From Bradyrhizobium sp. MOS002 (GTDB lineage Bacteria; Pseudomonadota; Alphaproteobacteria; Rhizobiales; Xanthobacteraceae): a stretch of DNA of 64,000 bases. Every line of letters starts with the position of its first letter. Position 1 is the stretch's first letter. Position numbers and translations under genes: made by a program. Location: positions 558,001 through 622,000 of the forward strand of contig NZ_PYFX01000002.1 of NCBI RefSeq assembly GCF_003020115.1. Reading direction: 5' to 3'. Shown here piece after piece: positions 18,320 through 28,559 of this stretch. The notes below the pieces were generated by a model, which ran no database searches, was not told where the DNA came from, and saw nothing but the letters and a program-made list of their open reading frames with translations.

Positions 18320-19173
18320 AGCCGGCACCGGCACTCGCGGAGGGTTTTCCCGATCTGTCGGGGATGCGGATCGCGCGCGAGCCGCATTGGTTTCGCTGGC
18401 TCAGCGCAGCGCTGATCGTTTTTGTGATCGCATTGATCGTTCGCGCCTTTGCGGGCGGCCAGATCGAATGGTCCTATGTCAGCCGCTTCCTGACCGCGAA
18501 GGTCATCCTGGAAGGCATCGTCAACACCATGGTGATGGCGGTGCTGGCGATGGCGCTCGGCATTTTCCTCGGCGTGGTCGTCGCGATCATGCGGCTGTCG
18601 CCCAACCCGGTGCTGAAGACGGTCGCCGCCGGCTACACCTGGTTGTTCCGCGGCACGCCGCTGATCCTGCAACTGCTGCTGTGGTTCAATCTTGCGCTGG
18701 TGTTTCCGACCATCGGCATTCCGGGCCTGTGGAGCGCGCGCGCCGTCGACGTCATGACGCCGTTCCTTGCCGCGCTGCTCGGGCTCGGCATCAACCAGGG
18801 CGCCTATACGTCGGAAGTGATGCGCGCCGGCATGCTGTCGGTCGATATCGGGCAATATGAGGCCGCGCAGGCGATCGGCATGGGACGTTTGCGCGCGCTG
18901 CGCCGGATCGTCCTGCCGCAGGCGATGCGGGTGGTGATCCCGCCGCTCGGCAACGAGTTCATCGGCATGGTGAAGGCGACCTCGCTCGCCAGCGTCATCC
19001 AGTATCCGGAACTGCTGCACAACGCCGAAAACATCTACTACGCCAATTCGCGCGTGATCGAGCTCCTGATCGTCGCCGGGCTCTGGTACCTGCTCGTCGT
19101 CTCGGTCCTGACGCCGCTCCAGATGCTGCTCGAACGCCGTTTTGCGCGTGGCACATTGCAGTTTGCGCGATGA
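18316..19173 (+). CDS. Amino-acid-type ABC transporter permease
   Basis: This 285-aa inner-membrane protein has the HisMQ-type permease core: [18 protein letters not shown], a [17 protein letters not shown] segment, and the ATPase-coupling loop [22 protein letters not shown]. About five to six membrane helices are visible. ATG 18316 overlaps the binding-protein stop (ATGA), and its own stop overlaps the ATPase start. It is the only permease of this system and so probably works as a homodimer. Confidence 0.9.
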   Translation: MKPAPALAEGFPDLSGMRIAREPHWFRWLSAALIVFVIALIVRAFAGGQIEWSYVSRFLTAKVILEGIVNTMVMAVLAMALGIFLGVVVAIMRLSPNPVLKTVAAGYTWLFRGTPLILQLLLWFNLALVFPTIGIPGLWSARAVDVMTPFLAALLGLGINQGAYTSEVMRAGMLSVDIGQYEAAQAIGMGRLRALRRIVLPQAMRVVIPPLGNEFIGMVKATSLASVIQYPELLHNAENIYYANSRVIELLIVAGLWYLLVVSVLTPLQMLLERRFARGTLQFAR

Positions 19174-19934
19174 CAAAACCCCTCGTTGCCATCCGTTCCG
19201 TCGCCAAGAATTTTGGTGAGTTCCAGGCTCTCAAGAGCGTCACGCTCGACGTCTGGCCCGGCGAGGTGATGTGCCTGATCGGCGCCTCCGGTTCCGGCAA
19301 GACCACACTGCTCCGCTGCATCAACCAGCTTGCGGCGATCGACAGTGGCGGCATCTGGCTCGACGGCGAGCTCTTGGGCGTGCGCGAGCAGGGCGGGCGG
19401 CTCCATCGTCTTACCGAGCGCGAGATCGGGCGGCAGCGGTTGAAGACCGGCATGGTGTTCCAGCGCTTCAACCTGTTTCCGCACAAGACCGCGCTCGAAA
19501 ACATCACCGAAGGCCCGCTCCAGGTTCAGGGCCGAAAATCCGACGAGGTGCGCGCCGAGGCGATCGAGCTGCTGCGGCGCGTCGGATTGTCGGCCAAGGC
19601 GGACTCGTACCCCGCCCAGCTCTCCGGTGGCCAGCAGCAGCGCGTCGCGATTGCCCGGGCGCTGGCGATGAAGCCGATGCTGATGCTGTTCGACGAGCCG
19701 ACCAGCGCGCTCGATCCCGAGCTCGTCGGCGAGGTCTTGGCGGTCATGAAGGAGCTGGCGCGGAGCGGCATGACCATGATGGTCGTGACGCACGAACTCG
19801 GCTTCGCGCGCGAGGTCGCCGACCGCGTCGTCTACATGGACCAGGGCGCGATCATCGAGCAGGGGCGCGCATCCGATGTCTTGGGCGCGCCGCGCGAGGA
19901 GCGCACCAGGGAATTTCTTTCGGCAGTGATCTAG
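19170..19934 (+). CDS. Amino-acid-type ABC transporter ATPase
   Basis: This 254-aa GlnQ/HisP-type ATPase has Walker [11 protein letters not shown]-loop [12 protein letters not shown], signature LSGGQQQR, Walker [15 protein letters not shown] and the switch His in VVTHELGFA. It starts in an ATGA overlap with the permease. It energises uptake of the ligands delivered by the binding proteins at 17495 and 19950. Confidence 0.93.
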   Translation: MTKPLVAIRSVAKNFGEFQALKSVTLDVWPGEVMCLIGASGSGKTTLLRCINQLAAIDSGGIWLDGELLGVREQGGRLHRLTEREIGRQRLKTGMVFQRFNLFPHKTALENITEGPLQVQGRKSDEVRAEAIELLRRVGLSAKADSYPAQLSGGQQQRVAIARALAMKPMLMLFDEPTSALDPELVGEVLAVMKELARSGMTMMVVTHELGFAREVADRVVYMDQGAIIEQGRASDVLGAPREERTREFLSAVI

Positions 19935-19949
19935 CATGGGGGCGTATTG

Positions 19950-20765
19950 ATGAAGAGACTTCTGGTTACGGCGGCACTGGTTGGCGCCATGAGCGCGCCG
20001 GTCATGGCGGTCGAGCTGCCGGCGGACATCGCCAAGCGCGGCAGCATCAAGGTCGCGCTGGTGCCTAACTATCCGCCGATGGAGTTCCGCGATCCCGCCA
20101 CCAACGCGTTGTCCGGTTTCGACATCGATCTCGGCGAGGCCATCGGCCGCAAGCTCGGCGTCAAGATCGAATGGCAGGAGACCAGCTTTGCCGAGTTCAT
20201 GCCGTCGATCTCGACCGGGCGGGTGGACGCCATCCTGTCCGGCTTCACGGACTATGCCAGCCGGCACGAGATCGCGTCCTTCGTCGATTATTTGCGCAGC
20301 GGTCCGCAGTTCTTCGTGCAGCAGTCGCGCAAGGCGGAGTTCAAGGACGCAGCCGCGCTCTGCGGCAAGAAGGTCGGTGCCAGCCGCCGCACCATGTTCC
20401 CGGCGCAGATCGCAGCCTGGAGCGAGAAGAATTGCGGCACCAATCCGATCCAGTTCGTGGGCACCGACGGCTCGGCCGACGCCCGCACCCAGCTCAGGCA
20501 GGGCCGCATCGATGCCGCCGCCCAGGGCAACGAGACGCTGCCCTACATCATGGACCTCGAGCCCGGCACCTATGCGACTGTGGGCGAGCCCATTGCGCAG
20601 CAATTCACCGGGATCGCTCTGCCGGTCAAGGAAAAGGCGCTGCAGCAAGCCATGCTGGAGGCGGTCGAGGCGCTGATCGTGGATGGCACCTATCGGACGC
20701 TGCTCGCCAAGTGGAAACTGACTGACAACGCACTCGAAAAGGCGACCATCAATGCTGGACAGTAA
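19950..20765 (+). CDS. Amino-acid-type ABC transporter binding protein 2
   Basis: This 271-aa paralogue of the protein at 17495 shares the layout YPPMEFRDPATNALSGFDIDL and DAILSGFTDYASRHEIASF and conserved Cys positions (ALCGKKVG, KNCGTNPIQ). The signal peptide is KRLLVTAALVGAMSAPVMA. ATG 19950 is preferred over the preceding TTG, with a ggggg stretch upstream. Its stop lies 14 bases inside the next gene. Two binding proteins flanking one permease/ATPase pair suggest that the transporter accepts two related ligands. Confidence 0.88.
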   Translation: MKRLLVTAALVGAMSAPVMAVELPADIAKRGSIKVALVPNYPPMEFRDPATNALSGFDIDLGEAIGRKLGVKIEWQETSFAEFMPSISTGRVDAILSGFTDYASRHEIASFVDYLRSGPQFFVQQSRKAEFKDAAALCGKKVGASRRTMFPAQIAAWSEKNCGTNPIQFVGTDGSADARTQLRQGRIDAAAQGNETLPYIMDLEPGTYATVGEPIAQQFTGIALPVKEKALQQAMLEAVEALIVDGTYRTLLAKWKLTDNALEKATINAGQ

Positions 20766-21636
20766 GGCACTCCAGAGCATTCCGCTCGTTCCGGCCAACA
20801 CCGCGGATCCTGCGCCGGAATACCCTTGGCCGAAGCCGTACAATTCGGCGATGTTCCTGTCGTTCGACGTCGACGCGGAGAGCGCCTGGACCAGCAAGGA
20901 CGCAGGTCACGCGCAGCGGCTCATCACCATGAGCTATGGCGGCTATGAGGCGCGCGTCGGTACGCCGAAACTTCTGGAGCTGCTCGACCAGCTCGATCTC
21001 AAGGCGACCTTCTTCGTCACGGGATGGTCGGTCGACGCGCATCCGGCGATGGCTGAGGCCATTCTCAAGGCCGGCCACGAGATCGGCCACCACGGCTATC
21101 ACCATCTGTTGCCCGATCCCGGCGATCCCTGGATCGAAGAGGAGCTGGAGCGCGGTTTCGAGGCGCTCAAGCGCCGGCTTGGCGTCAGGCCGACGGGCTA
21201 TCGCGCGCCCTATGGCGAGTTTACCGAGGAGCTGCGGGTGGCGCTGGTGCGCCACGGCATCATCTACACCTCCTCGTTTCGCGACGACGTGCGGCCCTAT
21301 CGGCATCGTCTCGCCGACGGCAAGCCGGGCACGATCGAGCTGCCGGTGACCGCAAGCTATGACGACTGGATGCACGGCCTGTCCGCGCGCTTCAGCCCGC
21401 GCTCGATTTTCCCCAAGGAGCATGTGCTTTCGATCTGGAAGGACGAGCTTGACGAAGTCCGCGACTGGGGCGCGATGGTAACGACCGTGCTGCATCCACA
21501 ATGCAGCGGCCGACCGATGCGGCTGCGCCTGCTGCGTGAGTTCCTGACTTACGTAAAGTCGTGCCCGGACGTCTGGATCACGACCGGTGAGAAGATCGCG
21601 GCCAACTTCCTGCGCCACGAGGCCGGAAAAAGCTGA
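20752..21636 (+). CDS. PuuE/cyclic-imidase-type polysaccharide-deacetylase-fold hydrolase
   Basis: This 294-aa protein is of the CE4 (NodB-like) fold. Motifs are FLSFDVDAES (Asp39, Asp41), HEIGHHGYHH (His113, His114, His117, His118) and GYRAPYGEF (Arg151). It lacks a signal peptide, so it is cytoplasmic, which argues against polysaccharide or peptidoglycan substrates. Cytoplasmic members known to me include allantoinase PuuE and cyclic imide hydrolases, which open ring amides. Its position between a binding protein (14-bp overlap) and a racemase supports ring opening of an imported imide, hydantoin or allantoin-like compound. The exact substrate is inferred. Confidence 0.75.
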   Translation: MLDSKALQSIPLVPANTADPAPEYPWPKPYNSAMFLSFDVDAESAWTSKDAGHAQRLITMSYGGYEARVGTPKLLELLDQLDLKATFFVTGWSVDAHPAMAEAILKAGHEIGHHGYHHLLPDPGDPWIEEELERGFEALKRRLGVRPTGYRAPYGEFTEELRVALVRHGIIYTSSFRDDVRPYRHRLADGKPGTIELPVTASYDDWMHGLSARFSPRSIFPKEHVLSIWKDELDEVRDWGAMVTTVLHPQCSGRPMRLRLLREFLTYVKSCPDVWITTGEKIAANFLRHEAGKS

Positions 21637-21644
21637 GCCACGCC

Positions 21645-22295
21645 ATGACCCGCATCCTCGTCATCAACCCCAACTCCTCCGCATCGGTGACGGCGGCGAT
21701 CGATGACGCCGTCGCGCCGCTGCGCCTCGCCGGCGGACCTGAAATCGAGGTCGTCGGCCTTGCCGAGGGGCCGCCCGGCATCGGTTCGCAGCGCGATGCC
21801 GACAGCGTGGTCATGCCGCTAGTCGATCGCGTCACGCGCGACGATGCGGATGCCTTCGTGCTGGCCTGCTTCAGCGATCCCGGTCTGCATGCGGTGCGCG
21901 AAGCGGCCGGCGGGCGCCCGGTGATGGGCATCGCCGAGTGCGGCATCTTTCGCGCGCTGATGCTGGGCGAACGTTTCGGAATCATCGCGCTGTCTCCGTC
22001 GAGCATTCGTCGCCAGCAGCGCATGGTGCGCGTCATGGGTGTCGATAGCCGTTACGCCGGAAGCTGGTCGGTCGGCGCGAGCGCGGCCGAGACGGCAGGC
22101 GCGGACATCCGGGGGCGGTTGATCGAAGCCGGCCGCGCGCTGGTCTCGCAATGCCGCGCCGATGTCGTGGTGATGGGCTGCGCCGGCATGGCGTCGCATC
22201 GCGCGGCGATTGCGGATGCCATCGGCGTTCCCGTGGTCGAGCCGGCGCAGCAGGCGGTGGCCGCTGCGATCGGCGCGGTTTTGTTGAATATCTGA
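21645..22295 (+). CDS. Asp/Glu/hydantoin racemase family protein
   Basis: This 216-aa protein has N-terminal MTRILVINPNSS and two catalytic-type cysteines, Cys75 (FVLACFSDPG) and Cys179 (VVMGCAGMASH), as in cofactor-independent hydantoin or allantoin racemases. The family interconverts enantiomers of hydantoins, allantoin or amino acids. It is eight bases downstream of the CE4-type hydrolase. Together with the D-specific carbamoylase-type gene this suggests that racemisation feeds the D-specific branch. Confidence 0.85.
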   Translation: MTRILVINPNSSASVTAAIDDAVAPLRLAGGPEIEVVGLAEGPPGIGSQRDADSVVMPLVDRVTRDDADAFVLACFSDPGLHAVREAAGGRPVMGIAECGIFRALMLGERFGIIALSPSSIRRQQRMVRVMGVDSRYAGSWSVGASAAETAGADIRGRLIEAGRALVSQCRADVVVMGCAGMASHRAAIADAIGVPVVEPAQQAVAAAIGAVLLNI

Positions 22296-22337
22296 AACGC
22301 CAATGCTGCAGTTCGATCTCTTCAGGAACTTCTTGTA

Positions 22338-23921
22338 ATGCCGATCTCCCGCCGCTCCCTGTTGAAAGCCGCTGCCGCCGCTCCGGTGCTGTCATTCCCG
22401 GGCATCGTACGCGCCGAATCCCAGACCACGCTGCGCTTCATTCCCGTGATCGACCTCGCCTTCGTCGACCCCATCTATTCCACGGCGCAGGTGTCGCGAA
22501 ACCATGGCTTCATGGTGTACGACACGCTCTATGGCATGAGTTCTTCGCTCCAGGTCTCGCCGCAGATGCTGTCGGGCCATGTCGTCTCCGGCGACGGCCT
22601 GCAATGGGACCTCAGCTTGCGCGACGGCCTGTTCTGGCACGACGGCGAGCGTGTGCTCGCGCGCGATTGCGTCGCCAGCATCCGCCGCTGGGCCGCGCGC
22701 GACGGCTTTGGCGGCGAGCTGATGGAGGCGACTGACGAGCTGTTGGCCACTGACGACCGCACCATCCGCTTCCGCCTCAAGCGTCCGTTCCCGCTGTTGC
22801 CGCAGGCGCTGGGCAAGGCCGCGATCAACGCATGCTTCATGATGCCGGAGCGGCTGGCAAGCCAGGACCCGTTCAAGCCGGTGACCGAAGTGATCGGCAG
22901 CGGCCCGTTCCGCTATCTCGCCGACGAGCGCGTGCAGGGCGCGCGCAACGCCTATGCCAGGTTCGAGCGCTATCAGCCGCGCACCGACGGCAAGCCGGAT
23001 TGGACCGCGGGTCCGAAGATCGTGCATTACGACCGCGTGGTCTGGACCACCACGCCCGATGCCGGCACCGGCGTCGCCGCGCTGCAGACCGGCGAGCAGG
23101 ACTGGCAGGAGACCACGCCGCACGACCTGCTGCCGATCATCAAGGCTGCCGGCGACATCGAGACGCGCATTCTCGATCCCCGGGGTTATGCCTGCATGCT
23201 GCGCCTCAATCATCTGCAGCCGCCGTTCGACAACCCTGCCGTTCGCCGCGCGCTCCTGGGGGCGATCGATCAATCCGCCTTCATGACCGCGGTGGCCGGT
23301 ACCGATCCGAACTTCCAGGTCTCCCCGATCGGCTATTTCGCGCCGAATACGCCGATGGCGAGCGAGGTCGGCCTCGACGTGTTCCGCGGCCCGCGTGACT
23401 ACGCCAGGGTGAAGGCCGATCTCAAGGCCGCAGGCTATAATGGCGAGAAGATCGTGGTGCTCGTCCCCACCAACTCACTGGCGCAGAAGCCGCTCGGCGA
23501 GATCGCGGTCGACTCACTGCGCAAGGCCGGCATGAACGTCGAATATGCCGGGCTCGATTTCGCCGTGGTGTTGCAGCGCCAGCTCAAGAAGGATCCGATC
23601 GGGCAGGGCGGCTGGAGCGCCGCGGTCGGCAACTGGCAGGGCATCGACTGGCTCAATCCGGCCGGCAACACCAACATCCGTGGCGAGGGCAAGGTCGCCG
23701 GCTGGTATGCGAGCGAGAAGATGGCCGGCCTGCGCAGCCGATGGCTGGCGGCCTCCGAACTCGCCGAGCAGCAGCGCATCTGCCGCGAGATTCAGGCGGT
23801 GGCGTTTCAGGAAATTCCCTATATTCCGATCGGCCTGTACAAGCAGCCGACCGCCTATCGCAAAGCCATCACCGGCATTCTCGACGGCACCGCCGTCTTC
23901 TGGAACGTACGCCCCGCATGA
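22338..23921 (+). CDS. Orphan peptide-type ABC binding protein, Tat signal
   Basis: This 527-aa SBP family 5 protein (DppA/OppA-like) carries a twin-arginine signal (MPISRRSLLKAAAAAPVL). Family features are FVDPIYSTAQVSRNHGFMVYDTL near the N-terminus (beginning of the binding fold) and LRDGLFWHDGERVLARDCV. No cognate DppBCDF permease or ATPase genes are nearby, so it either borrows another transporter or the rest is elsewhere. Its stop overlaps the amidohydrolase start (ATGA), so the two are translationally coupled and probably share a substrate. Confidence 0.86.
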   Translation: MPISRRSLLKAAAAAPVLSFPGIVRAESQTTLRFIPVIDLAFVDPIYSTAQVSRNHGFMVYDTLYGMSSSLQVSPQMLSGHVVSGDGLQWDLSLRDGLFWHDGERVLARDCVASIRRWAARDGFGGELMEATDELLATDDRTIRFRLKRPFPLLPQALGKAAINACFMMPERLASQDPFKPVTEVIGSGPFRYLADERVQGARNAYARFERYQPRTDGKPDWTAGPKIVHYDRVVWTTTPDAGTGVAALQTGEQDWQETTPHDLLPIIKAAGDIETRILDPRGYACMLRLNHLQPPFDNPAVRRALLGAIDQSAFMTAVAGTDPNFQVSPIGYFAPNTPMASEVGLDVFRGPRDYARVKADLKAAGYNGEKIVVLVPTNSLAQKPLGEIAVDSLRKAGMNVEYAGLDFAVVLQRQLKKDPIGQGGWSAAVGNWQGIDWLNPAGNTNIRGEGKVAGWYASEKMAGLRSRWLAASELAEQQRICREIQAVAFQEIPYIPIGLYKQPTAYRKAITGILDGTAVFWNVRPA

Positions 23922-25291
23922 GCTCGATCGCAATCTTCGGCAGCTATGTGCTGTCACGCAAGGACGGCGCGCAGGACGTGTTGCGCGACCATTGGGTGCT
24001 GATCGAAGGCAAGAGGATCGCCGCGGTGACGCGCGACAAGCCGCGCGCGGATCAAACCTACGACCGTCCCGGCCGCTTCCTGCTGCCGGGCTTGTTGAAC
24101 CTGCACAATCACTGCTTCTCCGAAGCGGTGGCGCGCAGCCACACCGAGGACGGCAATGGCCGCAAGAACAACCAGAGCATCGTCTATACGGTGCTGCTGC
24201 CGCTGACCAAGCGCGGCGCAGATATCTTGTCGGTGGAAGAGCGCATGGCGGTCGCGCGGCTTGGCATTCTTCAACTCTTGAAGGGCGGCGCCACCACGGT
24301 GATGGAGCCGTTCCGGAACTCGATCCCGGAGATGTTCGACGCCGCCGAGGAGATGGGCATTCGCTTCTACGGCGCGCCCTATCTGTTCTCGACGTCCGAT
24401 GCCAAGGCAGGTGCCGACGGCGTGGTTCGCTATTCCGGCGACGACGGCACTGCCGACATGGCGACGTGGGACGCGCTCTACCAGCGCTGGAATAATCGCG
24501 GCGATGGCCGCATTGGGCTGGCGATGAGCCCACACGCCACCGACACCTGTGGCCCCGATCTCTTGAAGGCCTGTGCCGCGCGGGCGCGCGAGCTTGGCGT
24601 GCCCATCACGACGCATATGGCGCAGAGCCGCGCCGAGGTCGAGACCATCGGCAAGCGCTATGGCGGCCGCACGCCGGCGCAATATCTCGACTGGCTGGGC
24701 CTGCTGGCGCCCGATCTGATGGCGGCGCACTGCATGTTCAGCACCGACGACGATCTCAAGCTGATGGCCGCGCGCGGCATGACGGTTCTCAACTGCCCGC
24801 GCGTATTCGCGCGCGCCGGCGTCACCGCCGCGTTTAGCCGGTTCGCGGAGCACGGCGTTCGCACCGTGGTCGGCACCGACGGCTACAACATGGACCTGCT
24901 CGGCGAGCTCAATGCCGCGTCGCTGATCTCCAAGATCACCTCGGCGCGCGCCGATGTCGCGAACTCGCCCGAGTTGATCGAGGCGAACACGGCGATCGCC
25001 GCCGATGTCATCAAGCGGCCCGATCTCGGCCGGATCGAGCCCGGCGCGACCGCCGACCTCACCGTGGTCGATCTCACTCATCCGCATCTTCAGCCGCTGT
25101 TCGATCCGCGCCGCGCGATGATCGCGCTCGCCAATCGCGCCAATATCGATCAGGTCATGGTGGACGGTCGCATGCTGGTCGATGCCGGCCGCTATCTTGG
25201 CGCGGACGAGGGGGCGATCACTGCGGCGGGGACTGCTGCGATCGGCAAGATCTGGGACCTGCCGGAAGCGCAGGCTGCGTTCAACGGCTGA
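23918..25291 (+). CDS. Metal-dependent amidohydrolase (SsnA/chlorohydrolase-like)
   Basis: This 457-aa TIM-barrel hydrolase has metal ligands His63 and His65 (NLHNHCFSE), His233 (THMAQS), His271 (AAHCMFS) and Asp321 (VVGTDGYN); SPHATDT is also family-like. Position 236 is Gln where purine/pyrimidine deaminases usually have a catalytic Glu (HxxE), hinting at hydrolytic dechlorination, deamidation or another reaction rather than classical deamination. Start ATG 23918 overlaps the stop of the binding protein. It ends 11 bases inside the convergent LysR gene. The substrate is likely a nitrogen heterocycle but is unknown. Confidence 0.82.
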   Translation: MSSIAIFGSYVLSRKDGAQDVLRDHWVLIEGKRIAAVTRDKPRADQTYDRPGRFLLPGLLNLHNHCFSEAVARSHTEDGNGRKNNQSIVYTVLLPLTKRGADILSVEERMAVARLGILQLLKGGATTVMEPFRNSIPEMFDAAEEMGIRFYGAPYLFSTSDAKAGADGVVRYSGDDGTADMATWDALYQRWNNRGDGRIGLAMSPHATDTCGPDLLKACAARARELGVPITTHMAQSRAEVETIGKRYGGRTPAQYLDWLGLLAPDLMAAHCMFSTDDDLKLMAARGMTVLNCPRVFARAGVTAAFSRFAEHGVRTVVGTDGYNMDLLGELNAASLISKITSARADVANSPELIEANTAIAADVIKRPDLGRIEPGATADLTVVDLTHPHLQPLFDPRRAMIALANRANIDQVMVDGRMLVDAGRYLGADEGAITAAGTAAIGKIWDLPEAQAAFNG

Positions 25292-26195
25292 GGGGTGGCT
25301 CGTCGAATTCGGCGAGCGCCTTGCGCATGGTTTCGACCAGATCCAGCGCCACCGGCGAGGGGCTGCGCTGCGCCGGAAAGACCGCTGAGAATTCGAAGTC
25401 GATGCGCGGCAGGAAACGGCGCACGACGACGCCGCGGGTGGAAAATTCCTGCGCGGTGAAGGGATCGCAGATCGCAACCCCGAGCCCCGACGACACCATG
25501 CCGCACATGATCTCCGACAGCGCGGTCTCGACCCTGAGCACGCGGCGGACATCGTGACGATGGAAGATCTGATCGACGAGGTGACGGCTCGACGAGCCCG
25601 CCGACAACGAGATGAAGGTCTCGCCCTCGAAGTCGTGCGGCTCCAAAACTTCCTTTTCCGCGAGGCGGTGACCTGTCGGCAGCACGGCGACCCGCGCCGG
25701 CGCAGGCAGCCGCTGGCTCGGAAGGCCCGAATGCGCGATCGGCACCTCGGCAAAGCCGACGTCACACTGATTGTTCAGTACCCAGTCGACCACGATCGGC
25801 GAGATCACGCCGAAGAAAGCGAGGTTGAGGTTCGGCCGCTCCTTCAGGAAGTGCCCGGTAAGCCGCGGCAAATAGCCATTCGACAATGCTGGAAGTGCTG
25901 CGATCCGCAATGAGCCGGTGCGGCGGCCGCGGATTTCCTCGGCTGCCGCGGTGATGCGTTCGAGGCCGACGAAGGAGCGCTCGACTTCGGTGTAGAGCGC
26001 CATTGCCGCAGCGGTCGGCACGAGGCCGGTCCCGCGCCGTTCGAACAGCTCCATTTTCAGCAGCGCCTGGAGGTCCCGGAGCAAGCGAGAGACCGCCGGC
26101 TGCGTCACGGTCATCAGCGCCGCCGCCTCAGTCACGCTGCCGGTCAGCATCGTTGCCCGGAAGGCCTCCACCTGCCGCGAATTGATCCGCGCCAT
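25281..26195 (-). CDS. LysR-family transcriptional regulator
   Basis: This 304-aa regulator has a winged helix (MARINSRQVEAFRATM, MTVTQPAVSRLLRDL) and effector domain (GSLRIAALPALSNGYLP). Start ATG 26195 follows a GGA at suitable distance; ATGs at 26210 and 26237 are in frame. It is convergent with the amidohydrolase and divergent from the polyamine-type transporter operon at 26467, with 271 bp between, so it probably controls the 26467-34591 operon. That length is enough for a LysR operator plus promoter. Confidence 0.9.
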   Translation of the reverse strand: MARINSRQVEAFRATMLTGSVTEAAALMTVTQPAVSRLLRDLQALLKMELFERRGTGLVPTAAAMALYTEVERSFVGLERITAAAEEIRGRRTGSLRIAALPALSNGYLPRLTGHFLKERPNLNLAFFGVISPIVVDWVLNNQCDVGFAEVPIAHSGLPSQRLPAPARVAVLPTGHRLAEKEVLEPHDFEGETFISLSAGSSSRHLVDQIFHRHDVRRVLRVETALSEIMCGMVSSGLGVAICDPFTAQEFSTRGVVVRRFLPRIDFEFSAVFPAQRSPSPVALDLVETMRKALAEFDEPPLSR

Positions 26196-26466
26196 CCCAA
26201 TTCCATTCATAACATTTAGGCATGCAGATGGTGCCATTATTCATTGGACGATGGAAGCCAGAGTTTGCGATCTTTTTCATCAGAGCTGGAGACAGCCCGC
26301 TTTTTCGGCAGATTGGAGGGGTTCGAACCTCCGGATCGCGCCAAAACCCGCCGCGCAGGGGCCGGAGCCCTGGTCGGAGAGGGATTTGCGCGGAAGGAAA
26401 TGCGGAAGGTTCATCCAACGAGACTCGTCGGCACGTCACCTCATCCCGGTATGGAGATCGGACCAC

Positions 26467-27501
26467 ATGAAGACTTTTCGCCTTCTGACAGCGGTCAGCA
26501 TCGCGGCTCTCATTGCCGCCCCGTCGGTCGCCACGGCCCAGCAAAAGACACTCTATGTTGCCGGCTATGGTGGCTCGTTCGAGAAGACCATCCGCGACGA
26601 GGTGATCCCGGCCTTCGAGAAGGAGAACGGCGTCAAGGTCGAGTACGTCGCCGGCAACTCCACCGACACGCTGGCAAAGCTGCAGGCGCAAAAGGGCAAC
26701 CAGCAGATCGACGTCGCCATCGTCGACGACGGCCCGATGTACCAGGCGATCCAGCTCGGCTTCTGCAGCAAGCTCGACGGCCTGCCGGCCGATCTCTACG
26801 ACACCGCCCGCTTCAAGGATGATCGCGCGGTCGCGATCGGCATCGTCGCGACCGGCCTGATGTACAACACTAAGGTATTCGCGGAGAAGGGCTGGGCGCC
26901 GCCGACCTCCTGGAACGATTTGAAGGACACCAAATACGCCAAGCAACTCGTGATCCCGCCGATCAACAACACCTATGGCCTCGAGGCGCTGGTGATGCTG
27001 TCGAAGATGAACGGTGGCGGCGAGTCCAATGTCGATTCCGGCTTCAAGATATTCAAGGAGCAGATCAATCCAAACGTACTCGCCTATGAGCCGTCGCCGG
27101 GCAAGATGACCGAGCTGTTTCAGTCCGGCCAGGCCGTGATCGCGGTGTGGGGCACGGGCCGCGTGCAGAGCTTTGCCAATACCGGCTTCCCCGTCGACTT
27201 TGTCTATCCGAAGGAAGGCGCCGCGACACTGCTGACCACCGCCTGTCCCATCACCAAGCCAAGCACCTCGCCGCTCGCGTCGAGCTTCATCAAGATGCTG
27301 CTCGACCCGAAAATCCAGCTCGTGTTGCTGAAGGACTACGGCTACGGCCCGGTGTTGAAATCGCTGGTGGTGCCGCCGGAGCTCGGCAAGATGGCGCCGA
27401 TCGGCGAGCGGGCCGCAAAGCTGTATAATCCGGACTGGACGGTCATCAACGAGAAGCGGGAGGAATGGACCAAGCGCTGGAATCGCGAGGTCGAGCGCTG
27501 A
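26467..27501 (+). CDS. Polyamine/Fe-type ABC transporter binding protein
   Basis: This 344-aa periplasmic protein of the PotD/SBP-6/8 group has a signal peptide (MKTFRLLTAVSIAALIAAPSVATAQ). The mature start TLYVAGYGGSFEKTIRDEV is typical. IAVWGTGRVQSF and MYNTKVFAEKGWAPPTSWNDL fit the family. It begins a tightly packed operon with ATPase and two permeases. The likely ligand is a cationic or opine-like amine, inferred from the oxidase genes downstream. Confidence 0.88.
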   Translation: MKTFRLLTAVSIAALIAAPSVATAQQKTLYVAGYGGSFEKTIRDEVIPAFEKENGVKVEYVAGNSTDTLAKLQAQKGNQQIDVAIVDDGPMYQAIQLGFCSKLDGLPADLYDTARFKDDRAVAIGIVATGLMYNTKVFAEKGWAPPTSWNDLKDTKYAKQLVIPPINNTYGLEALVMLSKMNGGGESNVDSGFKIFKEQINPNVLAYEPSPGKMTELFQSGQAVIAVWGTGRVQSFANTGFPVDFVYPKEGAATLLTTACPITKPSTSPLASSFIKMLLDPKIQLVLLKDYGYGPVLKSLVVPPELGKMAPIGERAAKLYNPDWTVINEKREEWTKRWNREVER

Positions 27502-27524
27502 TCGGTCATAGCGGAGACAGTGCG

Positions 27525-28555
<1,031 letters not shown>

Positions 28556-28559
<4 letters not shown>

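Noticed and set aside
19038..20897. 619-codon minus-strand ORF over the ABC transporter genes
   Set aside because: Antisense shadow; the plus-strand genes have full ABC motifs and overlapping starts.
26308..26335. tRNA-like T-arm (ggaggggttcgaacctcc)
   Set aside because: The flanks do not fold into acceptor, D or anticodon arms on either strand; it is a simple hairpin in the transporter leader.
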